From RGIG2134 sp964461115 (GTDB taxonomy: Bacteria; Cyanobacteriota; Vampirovibrionia; Gastranaerophilales; Gastranaerophilaceae): a stretch of 64,000 bases of DNA. Within the stretch, counting starts at the first letter, position 1; each line of letters opens with the position of its first letter. Below the pieces are notes generated by a model. It was not told the DNA's origin and ran no database searches. It worked only from the letters and a program-made list of their open reading frames with translations. The stretch is from positions 1-64,000 of the forward strand of contig CAYWSX010000012.1 in the NCBI GenBank assembly GCA_964461115.1, in the 5' to 3' direction. This document shows positions 17,726-26,997 of this stretch, one piece after another. Position numbers and translations under genes: made by a program.

Positions 17726-19112
17726 TATAATATATAAGATAAAAAATGATGATGTTATAAAATTAATCTTGCCACACATTAAAGGCGTCAAAGCGTGGCT
17801 TGTAGGTGGATATATCCGCGATATTTTGATTGGCAACGAAAGCTTTGACCGCGATATCATTCTTATTCACGATGATATGAAAGGTTTTACGCATGATTTA
17901 GCCGATAAAATCAATGCCTCTTTCATAGAGTTGGACAAGGAATGGGGCATTTACAGGCTTGTTCTTGAGGACAAAGTAAATTATATAGACTTTGCTCGTG
18001 CAATTGAAAATGACATAGAAAAAGACCTAAAACGCCGCGATATCACTATAAATTCGATGGCTTTAAATTTAGAAACATTTGAGATTCTTGATTTAAATAA
18101 CGGCTTTAAAGACATAGAAAATAAAATTATAAGAGGAATCACAGAAGAAAACTTCACAGATGACCCGCTCCGTTTATTGCGCGTGTTTAGATTTAAAAGC
18201 ATGCTCGGATATAAAATTGATGAAGAAACTTTAAAAATTGTTAAAAAGCATGCCCGACTGATCGAAAAGCCGGCAAAAGAACGTATTAATACCGAGCTTT
18301 TGAAACTTTTTGAAGGCAAAGACACGGCAGCGGCCCTTTTAAAAATGGATACAACAGGGATTTTAGAGTATATTTTACCATTTGTAAAAGAAATCAAAAA
18401 AATACCGCCAAACACGCACCACCACCTTGATTTGCTCCATCACTGCATTGAAACGACAAATCAAGTAGAGAAAAATTTCAACTCCCTGCAGCAAGAGGCG
18501 CAAAACATTTTAAACGAAAAGCTGCACGGCAATGTCAACAAAAAAGCGTTTTTAAAATTGGCAGCATTTATGCATGACATAGGAAAGCCGCAAACTTGGA
18601 AAATCGAACCCGAAACAGGGCGTCATCGTTTCATTATGCATGATGATTTAGGCTCCAAGCTTGCAAAACCTATTTTAAAAGATTTAAAATTCTCTAAAAA
18701 ACAAATATCTTACATTCAAAAAATCATCAAAAATCATATATATCCTTCAACCGTGGATATTTCCAATGAAAAGTCTGTCATGAAATTTTTACGTAAACTC
18801 GGTGAAGATACTCCCGATATAATTCTTCTTGCAATGGCTGACAGGATTTCAGCAAGAGGGGAAGCAGTAACAGAGGAAATGATTGCAAGAAATTTCAAAA
18901 ATTTAAGCTGCTTGCTGGAAAAATATTTTGTCATGCTTGAAGAACTGAAACCTTTACCAAAGCTGCTTTCAGGTGAAGAGATTATGGGAATCTTGAACCT
19001 CACACCCTCGCCTGCTCTCGGTGAGGTCATTAAAAAACTTAAAAATGCCCAAGAGGACGGGCTGGTAACCACAAAAGATGAGGCTATTGAATTCATAAGC
19101 AGGGTTAAATAA
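17718..19112 (+). CDS. cca: CCA tRNA nucleotidyltransferase (poly(A) polymerase family) with HD domain
   Basis: This 464-residue enzyme adds or repairs the CCA end of tRNAs. The class II nucleotidyltransferase head is clear (VGGYIRDILIG, FDRDI with the metal-binding Asp pair, DLKRRDITINSMA), followed by the RNA-binding helices (DDPLRLLRVFRFKSMLGY) and an HD domain (about 245-400, HHHLDLLHHC, FMHDIGKPQTW). The window's tRNA-Leu lacks an encoded CCA, so such an enzyme is needed for synthesis; tRNA-Glu has CCA encoded. The stop overlaps convergently with the GGDEF gene end by 8 bp. Confidence 0.93.
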   Translation: MNNIIYKIKNDDVIKLILPHIKGVKAWLVGGYIRDILIGNESFDRDIILIHDDMKGFTHDLADKINASFIELDKEWGIYRLVLEDKVNYIDFARAIENDIEKDLKRRDITINSMALNLETFEILDLNNGFKDIENKIIRGITEENFTDDPLRLLRVFRFKSMLGYKIDEETLKIVKKHARLIEKPAKERINTELLKLFEGKDTAAALLKMDTTGILEYILPFVKEIKKIPPNTHHHLDLLHHCIETTNQVEKNFNSLQQEAQNILNEKLHGNVNKKAFLKLAAFMHDIGKPQTWKIEPETGRHRFIMHDDLGSKLAKPILKDLKFSKKQISYIQKIIKNHIYPSTVDISNEKSVMKFLRKLGEDTPDIILLAMADRISARGEAVTEEMIARNFKNLSCLLEKYFVMLEELKPLPKLLSGEEIMGILNLTPSPALGEVIKKLKNAQEDGLVTTKDEAIEFISRVK

Positions 19113-20952
19113 CCCCGACTTGGTTTCTGCCGTTTTCTTTTGCTTTGTAGAGTCCCTTGTCTGCGTTTTCGATTAGCTCCTGAGGCGTTGAGCCGTCTTG
19201 AGGGAAAGATGATACGCCTAAGCTTATCGTCACGTGCTCTTTTTGGTTATTTGCAAGATCAAAAATTCTTTCCGACATAGCATTACAGATTTTTTGTGCA
19301 GTCATAATTGCTTCTTCTTTTTTAGTATTTGAAAGAATTATAGACATTTCTTCACCGCCGTAACGGCATACTATATCAGTTGAACGGACATTTTTCTTCA
19401 GGGTTTGAGCAACCTGTTTCAAAACTGCATCACCCGATTGATGTCCAAATTTGTCATTAAACTTTTTAAAGAAATCAATATCTATCAAAATCAACGAAAA
19501 CGAAGCGCTATAGCGCTTTGCCGTCTCTATGTTCATAATCATCTGCTCTTGGAAATATCTGTGATTATAAAGCTCAGTAAGTCCGTCTGTTGTTGCCAAT
19601 TTGTATGTATGCTCAAAGTCGCGGGATTTTCTGAAATACTTTACAAGATAAACGCATGTAAACGTAAAAATAATAAACGTAATCGGTAATACGATACTTA
19701 CCCATAAATGGAATTCGCGCATAACTAAGGTCGCTATAAGAATATACAGTATAGAAATCAAAATGCTCGTTATAGAAGCGATAACCGTAGACCCAAAACG
19801 TAAAACTACAAATCCGATAATTAAGCTAAGAGCAATCGTTATAGAAATATCAACAAAAGGTCCGACACGCTTAACAAAATTGTTATCAATGAGATTATTT
19901 ATAAAAGTTGCATGCATTTCAACACCCGGCATATTTTTTTCGGTCGGAGTAGATTTTATATCATACATGGAAGTTGCGCTTACGCCAAAGTATACAATCT
20001 TATCCTTGAAAAAGTCCTTGCTTAATGCCTCATCGCTTTTTAAAGTCCCGCCATAAGCAAGCTTTTCCAGTTTCCAAATCGGAACATATTTAAAAGAGCT
20101 TTTGTTATATTCACCGCTTGCACCATACCAGTTCAAAGTTGCCGACCCCATAAAGTCTAAAGGAATTTTTCTATCTCCGATAACCATATTTTTCTTTTTA
20201 TCTATACGCAGATTTTTTGTATCGATTTTTTCAGTTTCGGCAAGGTAATCAAGCCCGACTTTGAGCGCCAAGTGAGGATAATAGCCATCTTTATATTTTA
20301 CAAACGGCGCTATACGTCTTGCAATACCGTCCTCTTCTCGAACGAGGTTTATATGTCCGATTTTCGACGTTGCGTCAATAATTTCACTTAAAATCATTCT
20401 GCAATTTGAATATTTCAAATTAGGATTATTCAAATTAATTTTAGAGTCATTTTCAATATTTACCTGCAATTTTTCCGGCAAATTTTGCGCTACACGTATC
20501 TGCTCATCTTGATTATCAAAATTTATTGCAGTATACAAATTATCATATTTTTTAAATCCATCAACGAGCTTTGCGTCACTGTTTTTTGAGCTTTTCAAAG
20601 AATTTACAAACATAAAATCATAAGCAACAGCCTTAGGTTGCTGTTTTTGAATAAAATCCGTAATATCGGCGTAAACCGAACGAGGCATTGGCCATTCACC
20701 GTATTTTTGGGTTAAAAATTCATAGCTAGCATTATCTACCGTAATAATTACAATATTTTTATCAACGGTTTTGCTTGACGCTATTGCTTTTTGACGCAGG
20801 TCAAAAGTTTTTCCCTCAACCGCCTCAAAAAACGGGCCCATGTTGGTAATCATAAACATCCAAAGGCAGAAAATAACCCCTAAAATAATTGCGGCAAAAT
20901 ACAGGAAGTATTTGACAAAGACTTTTTTGTTGTACTCATTTTTTGAAATCAT
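19105..20952 (-). CDS. CHASE2 sensor diguanylate cyclase (GGDEF)
   Basis: A 615-residue membrane protein predicted to make cyclic di-GMP in response to an extracytoplasmic signal. It has an N-terminal helix (about 13-33), a CHASE2 periplasmic domain (about 40-350), three closely spaced membrane helices (about 360-440) and a C-terminal GGDEF domain. The active site reads RYGGEEMS, a catalytically competent variant, and RSTD five residues upstream fits the inhibitory RxxD product-binding site. Partners could be the MshEN domain of the PilB-like ATPase and the HD-GYP protein in this window. Confidence 0.94.
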   Translation of the reverse strand: MISKNEYNKKVFVKYFLYFAAIILGVIFCLWMFMITNMGPFFEAVEGKTFDLRQKAIASSKTVDKNIVIITVDNASYEFLTQKYGEWPMPRSVYADITDFIQKQQPKAVAYDFMFVNSLKSSKNSDAKLVDGFKKYDNLYTAINFDNQDEQIRVAQNLPEKLQVNIENDSKINLNNPNLKYSNCRMILSEIIDATSKIGHINLVREEDGIARRIAPFVKYKDGYYPHLALKVGLDYLAETEKIDTKNLRIDKKKNMVIGDRKIPLDFMGSATLNWYGASGEYNKSSFKYVPIWKLEKLAYGGTLKSDEALSKDFFKDKIVYFGVSATSMYDIKSTPTEKNMPGVEMHATFINNLIDNNFVKRVGPFVDISITIALSLIIGFVVLRFGSTVIASITSILISILYILIATLVMREFHLWVSIVLPITFIIFTFTCVYLVKYFRKSRDFEHTYKLATTDGLTELYNHRYFQEQMIMNIETAKRYSASFSLILIDIDFFKKFNDKFGHQSGDAVLKQVAQTLKKNVRSTDIVCRYGGEEMSIILSNTKKEEAIMTAQKICNAMSERIFDLANNQKEHVTISLGVSSFPQDGSTPQELIENADKGLYKAKENGRNQVGVI

Positions 20953-20967
20953 AATATAATTACATGC

Positions 20968-21600
20968 CTAGATTAATTTTCTGGTGTATTCTTCGTGACA
21001 AATTCCGCCGCCGCAGACAGTTTCAACGACTTTTAACAAAAACTCACGCGGTGCATCCATTTGATTGATATAAAACTCACGGTTTCCAAGGTGCTTAATT
21101 TTAATAATCGCATTTTGCGATTTTTCGGCAGGAATAAACAACGAAGCTATTTCAGCGTCCAAAAGCGCCTGCATTTCGTTTTCCGGATTTTTCTTAATAA
21201 TTTCAGAATAGACTCCGTTAAGCGCCATGATTCTACCTGTAATAATAGGCGTTTCCTCTTCTCTGTAAAGAGCTTGCGGTTTATTATTGCAGCGGGTTGT
21301 AAAGCTCATCGCATGCCATAAAATGTTAAGCGTGGCAACTGTTTTAGACAAATCTACATCATAATAAACATTCTGGGAAGCAATTCCGCGAGAATTAAAA
21401 GATTGTTTCAAAAATTCAACTGTCGCCTGCATGTTGTCAACCATTTTCAGAAAAGTTTCAGAGGTATTTACGGTTGAATGCTGATATTCCAAAAACTGTT
21501 TGTACATATGAGAGGACACTAAGTTAATCCGCTCTTGGATTACAGAAGATTTTCGGATTGAAGATTCAAGGTTATCAAAGCTATTGATATTGTTATTCAA
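20968..21600 (-). CDS. Hypothetical protein (210 aa)
   Basis: A soluble, mostly helical protein with no recognised domain. The N-terminal half is a run of helices (SSIRKSSVIQERINLVSSHM onwards), the C-terminal third has a mixed pattern with CGGGICHEEY near the end. It lies 15 bp upstream of the GGDEF cyclase gene on the same strand, so the two are probably co-transcribed and this protein may be a partner or regulator of the cyclase; that is inference from context only. The start codon falls in weak sequence: the frame could begin with an ATG at 21600. Confidence 0.65.
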   Translation of the reverse strand: MNNNINSFDNLESSIRKSSVIQERINLVSSHMYKQFLEYQHSTVNTSETFLKMVDNMQATVEFLKQSFNSRGIASQNVYYDVDLSKTVATLNILWHAMSFTTRCNNKPQALYREEETPIITGRIMALNGVYSEIIKKNPENEMQALLDAEIASLFIPAEKSQNAIIKIKHLGNREFYINQMDAPREFLLKVVETVCGGGICHEEYTRKLI

Positions 21601-21712
21601 ATTGGAAATTCCTATTTATAGATTTATTGTATTTTAAACCATAAATTTATAACAGTATTGTACCACTTTTTTTTACAATAGAAAACACTTTGCAGGGAAA
21701 AGAGATGAAAAA

Positions 21713-21922
21713 CTACTTTAACAAATGAAACGGTTCAATTTCGAAATATTTTCCAATTTTTTCTAAGCGGTCTATCGTTATATTTATAGAGCAACGCTCA
21801 AGTTTGCTCACATAAGAATTCTCAAAACCAAGTAACAGCGAAAGCTCTTCACGGTTTAATTTTTTAGCCTCTCTTTGCTTTTTAAGATTATATGCTAATT
21901 TTTTTCTAAGTTCTTGACTCAT
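21713..21922 (-). CDS. Small XRE-family (HTH_3) repressor-like protein
   Basis: A 69-residue protein that is little more than one HTH domain: LAYNLKKQREAKKLNREELS, then SLLLGFENSYVSKLERCSIN, in the arrangement of Cro/C1-type regulators. It is divergent from a 73-residue unknown gene at 21990. Direct repeats AATCCAATTC at 21923-21932 and 21966-21975, the first touching its own start codon and lying in the spacer of the opposing promoter, are candidate operators. This suggests control of both genes by this protein. Confidence 0.85.
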   Translation of the reverse strand: MSQELRKKLAYNLKKQREAKKLNREELSLLLGFENSYVSKLERCSINITIDRLEKIGKYFEIEPFHLLK

Positions 21923-21943
21923 AATCCAATTCTGCGCTATAAT
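21914..21943 (+). promoter_or_regulatory. Promoter of the 73-aa gene with candidate XRE operators
   Basis: TTGACT (21914-21919), 18 nt, TATAAT (21938-21943). The direct repeat AATCCAATTC occupies the spacer (21923-21932) and recurs at 21966-21975 between the promoter and the ATG at 21990. Confidence 0.55.
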
Positions 21944-21989
21944 TTAAAATATTAACAGGACTGACAATCCAATTCGGAGCGGGATATAA

Positions 21990-22211
21990 ATGTGCAACTT
22001 ACAACTAACACAAAATTCTATTGAGAAAATATATGAAATAACAAATCAAAGTAATGAAAATTACCATTTGAGCAATATTTTAATCGACATATTAGAGTTG
22101 AACGAAAATTTATCCAGACAAGAGCACATTGCATTAGCTCGAGCAATAAAAACAAGACTAGGCTTGCTTTGTAAAGAATTGAAAGAACTAAACATAGAAC
22201 TTAAAATATAA
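21990..22211 (+). CDS. Hypothetical protein (73 aa), partner of the XRE regulator
   Basis: A small acidic/polar helical protein without recognised domain: LTQNSIEKIYEITNQSNENY, then LSNILIDILELNENLSRQEH and a final helix. GGAGCGGG lies upstream of the ATG. It is divergent from the small XRE gene and shares its control region, so the pair may be a regulator and its target or a toxin-antitoxin-like unit, but no toxin family is recognisable. Confidence 0.55.
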   Translation: MCNLQLTQNSIEKIYEITNQSNENYHLSNILIDILELNENLSRQEHIALARAIKTRLGLLCKELKELNIELKI

Positions 22212-22224
22212 TATTCCCAAAACT

Positions 22225-22306
22225 ACTGTCATGCTGAACTTGTTTGACAAAGGGAACAACAGAGCCTGGAAGGCGATGTCTGTGACCCTGTCTCTCGAGG
22301 CGAAGC
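22225..22306 (+). repeat. 82-bp dispersed repeat, copy 1
   Basis: This sequence (starting ACTGTCATGCTGAACTTG) recurs as an exact reverse complement at 53473-53554, 31 kb away. No reading frame is evident. It looks like a member of a chromosomal family of non-coding repeats. Confidence 0.85.
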
Positions 22307-22681
22307 TGAAGGGTCAGCATCTTTCCGATGTCGTGACTCACTCTCAGATTTAAAGATAACAGCTTAACACTCATGATAGTGACTTTATTCCTGAATCTTG
22401 GAATTTATTCTTGTTCATTTTCTCTTTTTGTTGCGACCCAAAAAGAGAAAACGAACCAAAAGAGAAAAAACGCTGTTCGTTATGGAGAGTAATGTTTTCA
22501 ACGGAAAATTACAGCCACAAGGTCTGCTAATTTTCAGCCGAAAACATAACTCTCCTTAGGCGTACTCAAAGCAGGGGCTTTGCCCCCGCACCCCCTCGAC
22601 TCGCGCGAGGTTTAGCGCTTTTAAGCCGCTTAAGCGTCAGGGCGGCGGTACCGCAGTAAAACTTTTTCGCCTCCCCTATTT
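22307..22681. other. Non-coding stretch with a long stem-loop
   Basis: Between the 82-bp repeat and mnmG I see no gene. It holds an imperfect long stem-loop at 22484-22555 (GGAGAGTAATGTTTTC against GAAAACATAACTCTCC, 15 of 16 paired, with further inner pairing of GAAAATTA) and a GC-rich segment (22570-22660) that differs in composition from its surroundings. The stem-loop could be the core of a miniature repeat element. Confidence 0.5.
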
Positions 22682-22687
22682 TTGGTC

Positions 22688-22693
22688 TATAAT
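22688..22693 (+). promoter_or_regulatory. -10 element placed for a leaderless mnmG transcript
   Basis: TATAAT followed by CTTATT and then the ATG at 22700. With 6 nt between, the transcript would begin at or next to the start codon. No ribosome-binding site is visible. Confidence 0.5.
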
Positions 22694-22699
22694 CTTATT

Positions 22700-24577
22700 A
22701 TGTTTAAGTATGATGTAATAGTTGTAGGTGCAGGACACGCAGGCTGTGAAGCCGCGATTTCAGCCGCGCGCCTCGGACAAAAAGTCCTTTTGACAACCCT
22801 AAATATAGATAATATCGCGTTAATGCCCTGCAATCCCGCAATCGGCGGCCCCGCAAAATCCTGTCTCGTGCGCGAAATCGACGCTCTAGGCGGGGTCATG
22901 GGTATCGTTACCGACGCGACTTACATCCAAATGAAAATGCTCAACAGTTCTAAAGGTCCAGCTGTTCGCGCTCTTCGCGCCCAGTCAGACAAAAAAGAAT
23001 ATATGCAGTTCATGCGTCATTTGATTGAATCTGAACCAAATATCAGCCTCAAACAATGCATGATTACACAAATTTTAACAAACGAAGGAAGAATCGTCGG
23101 CGCCGTTGATGAACTCGGTATCGAATACAGCGCAAATTCAGTCATTTTAACAACAGGAACTTCTCTCGAAGGAAAAATCTGGATAGGCTTACAATCCATT
23201 CAAGCCGGGCGTCTCGGAGAAGCTGCCGCAATAGGGCTTTCCGACAGTTTAAAAAAACACGGCTTAAATATCCAAAAACTCAAAACAGGCACTCCTGCAC
23301 GCGTTGATAGTCGCACAATCGACTACGACAAAATAATTATTCAGCCGGGAGACAAAGAATTGAACTTCTTTTCATTCCTGCCAAATCGTCCGATTAGAGA
23401 ACAGATTCCATGCTACCTCACTCGCACGAACGAGCGCACTCACGAAGTCATTCGCCAAAATCTCGACAAATCGCCAATGTATACAGGGCTAATCCACGGA
23501 AAAGGTCCTCGCTACTGCCCGTCGATAGAGGATAAAATTGTGCGTTTCGCGCAAAATCCTTCACATCATATTTTTATCGAGCCGGAAGGTAAGGATACCT
23601 ACGAAGTTTATGTACAAGGCTTTTCGACAAGTCTGCCTGCCATGGCGCAGATTGAAATGCTTCGAACGCTCCCCGGGCTTGAAAATGTTCACGTAATCAA
23701 ACCTGCCTATGCGGTTGAATACGACTATGTACCTGCCGTACAGCTTTCACATACACTTATGACAAAGAATATTCAGGGGCTTTTTTGCGCAGGACAGATA
23801 AACGGCACAAGCGGATACGAAGAAGCAGCCGCACAGGGACTTATCGCAGGAATTAATTCATCTTTATACAATGACAATCGCGAAATGCTCTCTCTCGAAA
23901 GAAAATCTTCCTACATCGGAACATTGATAGATGATTTGGTAACAAAAGATATTGACGAGCCATACAGAATGCTGACTTCGCGTTCGGAATACAGATTGAT
24001 TTTGCGCCAAGATAACGCCGATATGAGGCTGACACCAATCGGGCATAAAGTCGGATTAATTTCAGACGAACGCTTAAAAATGTTTGAAGACAAAAAAATA
24101 GCTGTTGAAAACGAAATTGAACGCTTAAAAAATGAAAAAATCTCGGTTACAGATGAAGTGCTTGGGATTTTGTCCAAGTACGGCGAAAGTTTGGATAGAG
24201 GTAAAAAGCTTGCTGAACTTATCAAACGCCCTAGTTTGAACTACGAAATTTTAAAAGAAATCAGCGAGAACACAAGAAAACTTAATTTGCCGAAAGAAGT
24301 AACAGAGCAGGCGGAAATCGAACTCAAATACGATGGATATTTGAAACGCCAGCAAGACCAAATAGACATTTCGGACAAACTTGAAAAAATCCGTATTCCT
24401 GATGATATTGATTACAGGGCTATTGGACAAATTTCAACAGAAACAAAAGATAAACTTGAAAAAATTCGTCCGATAAATCTTGCGCAAGCGTCACGTATCG
24501 GAGGTGTAAAACCTGCTGACATTTCGGTGCTTATGGTTATTTTAGAGACAAGAAAAGCGCCTAAAATTACAAAATAA
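22700..24577 (+). CDS. mnmG: tRNA uridine-5-carboxymethylaminomethyl modification enzyme MnmG (GidA)
   Basis: The FAD-dependent partner of MnmE in modifying U34 of tRNAs. About 625 residues: N-terminal FAD site VIVVGAGHAGCEAA, the family motifs CNPAIGGPAKS and GEAAAIGLS, cysteines typical of the catalytic site (RYCPSIEDK), GYEEAAAQGLIAGIN, and the C-terminal helical domain ending with RIGGVKPADISVLMV. I place the start at the ATG 22700 rather than the TTG at 22682 because the FAD motif then begins at residue 4-5 and a TATAAT lies 6 nt upstream. MnmE and TrmFO in the same window complete a set of tRNA-modifying flavin/folate enzymes. Confidence 0.96.
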   Translation: MFKYDVIVVGAGHAGCEAAISAARLGQKVLLTTLNIDNIALMPCNPAIGGPAKSCLVREIDALGGVMGIVTDATYIQMKMLNSSKGPAVRALRAQSDKKEYMQFMRHLIESEPNISLKQCMITQILTNEGRIVGAVDELGIEYSANSVILTTGTSLEGKIWIGLQSIQAGRLGEAAAIGLSDSLKKHGLNIQKLKTGTPARVDSRTIDYDKIIIQPGDKELNFFSFLPNRPIREQIPCYLTRTNERTHEVIRQNLDKSPMYTGLIHGKGPRYCPSIEDKIVRFAQNPSHHIFIEPEGKDTYEVYVQGFSTSLPAMAQIEMLRTLPGLENVHVIKPAYAVEYDYVPAVQLSHTLMTKNIQGLFCAGQINGTSGYEEAAAQGLIAGINSSLYNDNREMLSLERKSSYIGTLIDDLVTKDIDEPYRMLTSRSEYRLILRQDNADMRLTPIGHKVGLISDERLKMFEDKKIAVENEIERLKNEKISVTDEVLGILSKYGESLDRGKKLAELIKRPSLNYEILKEISENTRKLNLPKEVTEQAEIELKYDGYLKRQQDQIDISDKLEKIRIPDDIDYRAIGQISTETKDKLEKIRPINLAQASRIGGVKPADISVLMVILETRKAPKITK

Positions 24578-24595
24578 ATATCATCCGTTTGAAGT
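24578..24595 (+). repeat. 18-nt motif shared with the rsmE upstream region
   Basis: ATATCATCCGTTTGAAGT, identical to 16956-16973. Here it starts directly after the mnmG stop codon and 58 nt before the HD-GYP start. Confidence 0.5.
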
Positions 24596-24652
24596 GTCTG
24601 TTTTTGGCGCAAATATTGTATAATTATAATGTTTTTCGAGTAGGGGTAAATT

Positions 24653-25687
24653 ATGCAGCCTGTCACAGTTGAAGAATTAATTAATTATAAAATATTGCCG
24701 TTTGATATTTTCACGACAGGCGATAAGTTGCTTTTTCCCGCGGGAGAGGTTCTTACTCCGGGTAAATTTCTTCAGCTTCGCCATATTGAGGTGATATATA
24801 GGCATAAGGAAAAAAATGACAAATCTGTTGAAAAAAACACAACGTCTGCACCAACGCCGGATATAAACTACACCGAAAAATACAATGTGCCTGTTATGCC
24901 AAGCAATGTTTATTCGATGGACAACATTGATGTTAAAAATATTCGCATGCCTGTCAATAAACAATCAAAAATTCCTGCACAGGAACAAATTAAATTAAAA
25001 GTTTTTTACGACCAAACTGTAAGCGATATGGAACAAGCATCTACAACAGAAGCTCTGACTAAATTTAAGGACATTCGCAACAAAATTTTGCAGGAGTATT
25101 CAAACCTCATTGAATCAGCTGTTTACTCCTCACAATTGAGGCTTTTGGGCGAATATGACAAATGTCACGCTATAAATGTGGCTATTTTGACTTCGGCTCT
25201 TGCGCGTAAACTTGGAAAATCTGACGAATTTGTATCAGATATAACACTTGCTGCGCTTATTCATGACTTAGGAAAACTTTGTCTGCCTAAAACTCTGATT
25301 TATCAACCCGGAATGACAAACCAAGAGCAAAAACTCTATCAGGCACATACAAAAATTGGCTATAATCTGATTAAAAACAAACTGGGACTAAACGAAAAAA
25401 TTGCAAGAGTAGCACTCGAGCACCACGAAAAAAATGACGGTACGGGTTATCCTCACGGCAAATCAGGCGATTTTATTTCTGTTGAAAGCCAAATTATATC
25501 TGTTTGCAACTATTTTGATAACCTGACTTCAAACAAAACTCATTTGAAAGTTAACAACAGCAAAGAAGCACTAAAAGTCATGCTCGAAATGGGCTCAAAA
25601 AACTTTGCCATAGACATTTTGTACACTTTCATTTATATGTTCAACTATGATGACACAATGCCTTTTGATGAGATGACTATTTTATGA
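24653..25687 (+). CDS. HD-GYP domain protein, probable cyclic di-GMP phosphodiesterase
   Basis: The 344 residues have an N-terminal domain of about 60 residues (LPFDIFTTGDKLLFPAGEVL), a linker, and an HD-GYP domain (about 150-330) with metal ligands in ALIHDLGKLCLP and HHEKNDGTGYPHG. HD-GYP enzymes open cyclic di-GMP; the ligands that I can check are present. GTAGGGG precedes the ATG. The last codons overlap the trmFO start (ATGA). The cyclase at 19.1 kb would be an opposing activity. Confidence 0.9.
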   Translation: MQPVTVEELINYKILPFDIFTTGDKLLFPAGEVLTPGKFLQLRHIEVIYRHKEKNDKSVEKNTTSAPTPDINYTEKYNVPVMPSNVYSMDNIDVKNIRMPVNKQSKIPAQEQIKLKVFYDQTVSDMEQASTTEALTKFKDIRNKILQEYSNLIESAVYSSQLRLLGEYDKCHAINVAILTSALARKLGKSDEFVSDITLAALIHDLGKLCLPKTLIYQPGMTNQEQKLYQAHTKIGYNLIKNKLGLNEKIARVALEHHEKNDGTGYPHGKSGDFISVESQIISVCNYFDNLTSNKTHLKVNNSKEALKVMLEMGSKNFAIDILYTFIYMFNYDDTMPFDEMTIL

Positions 25688-26997
25688 TAAAAGTTATCGG
25701 GGGCGGGCTTGCAGGCGCAGAAGCAGCTCTGCAATTAGCAAAAGAAGGATTTGAAGTAGAGCTTTATGAAATGCGCCCTGACGTGCAAACAGAAGCGCAC
25801 ACGACCGGGAAACTTGCAGAATTCGTCTGCTCAAATTCTCTCGGTTCGCTTGATCCGACCAATGCCAGCGGACTTCTGAAAAAAGAGCTGGAACTTCTGG
25901 GGTCATTCTTAATAAAAACCGCAATTGAGAGCCAAGTTCCGGCAGGAAATGCGCTCGCAATTGACAGAGAAGGCTTTTCGGCAAAAATTACGGAATTGAT
26001 TGAAAATAACCCCAAGATAAAATTAATCAGAGAAGAAATTACTGAAATCCCTGAAAATACACCCTGCATTGTTGCTTCGGGTCCTCTAACCTCACAAAAA
26101 TTAGCTGACAGCATAAAATCTTTTACAGGCGAAGAACACCTCCACTTTTTTGACGCTATTGCGCCGATTGTGGAAAAAGACAGCATAAATTTTGAAAAAG
26201 CCTTCTACGCGTCGCGTTATGACAAGGGTGAGGCATCTTATATCAACTGCCCTATGAATAAAGAAGAATACGCGCGGTTTTATGATATTTTAACAAACGC
26301 ACCACGTATTGAATGTAAAGAATTTGAAAAAGGCGCGAAATTTTTTGAAAGCTGTCTTCCTGTTGAGGTTTTAGCGTCACGCGGAGTTGATACGCTTCGT
26401 TTTGGCCCTATGAAACCCGTCGGGCTCATCGACAAACGCACTGAAGAGAAAAACTACGCGGTCGTTCAGCTTCGTCAGGATGACGCGCAGGCAAACCTTT
26501 ATAATTTAGTAGGATTTCAAACAAATCTTAAATGGGGTTCGCAAAAAGAGCTTTTACAATCTATTCCCGGACTTGAAAACGCAAATATAGTGCGCTACGG
26601 TGTCATGCACCAAAATACGTTCATAAACAGTCCGAAAGTACTGAACGCCTCAATGCAGACGCGTAAAAACCCGAATATATTCTTTGCGGGTCAGCTTACG
26701 GGAACCGAAGGATATACAGAATCCATCGCGGGAGGGCTTCTTGCGGGAATAAATATGGCAAAATATTTAAGAAACGAGCCTCTGCTCACTCTACCTTCAA
26801 CAACTATGCTGGGCGCACTCACAAATTACATTTCATGCGAAGAACATAAGTCATTCCAGCCAATAAACTCAAACTGGGGGATAATCGCACCTATGGAGAT
26901 GGACAGAAAGACCCGTAAAGACAAAAAACTCAAAAATCAGCTTCTTTCATCTCGCGCAATTGAAGAGCTTAATTTATTTCTACAAAATCAATCTTGA
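25684..26997 (+). CDS. trmFO: Methylenetetrahydrofolate-tRNA-(uracil-5-)-methyltransferase TrmFO
   Basis: This 437-residue folate- and FAD-dependent enzyme makes m5U54 in the T-loop of tRNAs. It has FAD motif VIGGGLAGAEAALQLAKEGF, the family motifs EMRPDVQTEAHTTGKLAEFV and CSNSLGS, the Cys in NCPMNKEEY and the terminal GQLTGTEGYTESIAGGLLAG. It begins inside the final codons of the HD-GYP gene (4-nt ATGA overlap) and its end overlaps the antisense XRE-like gene by about 29 bp. Confidence 0.95.
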   Translation: MIKVIGGGLAGAEAALQLAKEGFEVELYEMRPDVQTEAHTTGKLAEFVCSNSLGSLDPTNASGLLKKELELLGSFLIKTAIESQVPAGNALAIDREGFSAKITELIENNPKIKLIREEITEIPENTPCIVASGPLTSQKLADSIKSFTGEEHLHFFDAIAPIVEKDSINFEKAFYASRYDKGEASYINCPMNKEEYARFYDILTNAPRIECKEFEKGAKFFESCLPVEVLASRGVDTLRFGPMKPVGLIDKRTEEKNYAVVQLRQDDAQANLYNLVGFQTNLKWGSQKELLQSIPGLENANIVRYGVMHQNTFINSPKVLNASMQTRKNPNIFFAGQLTGTEGYTESIAGGLLAGINMAKYLRNEPLLTLPSTTMLGALTNYISCEEHKSFQPINSNWGIIAPMEMDRKTRKDKKLKNQLLSSRAIEELNLFLQNQS

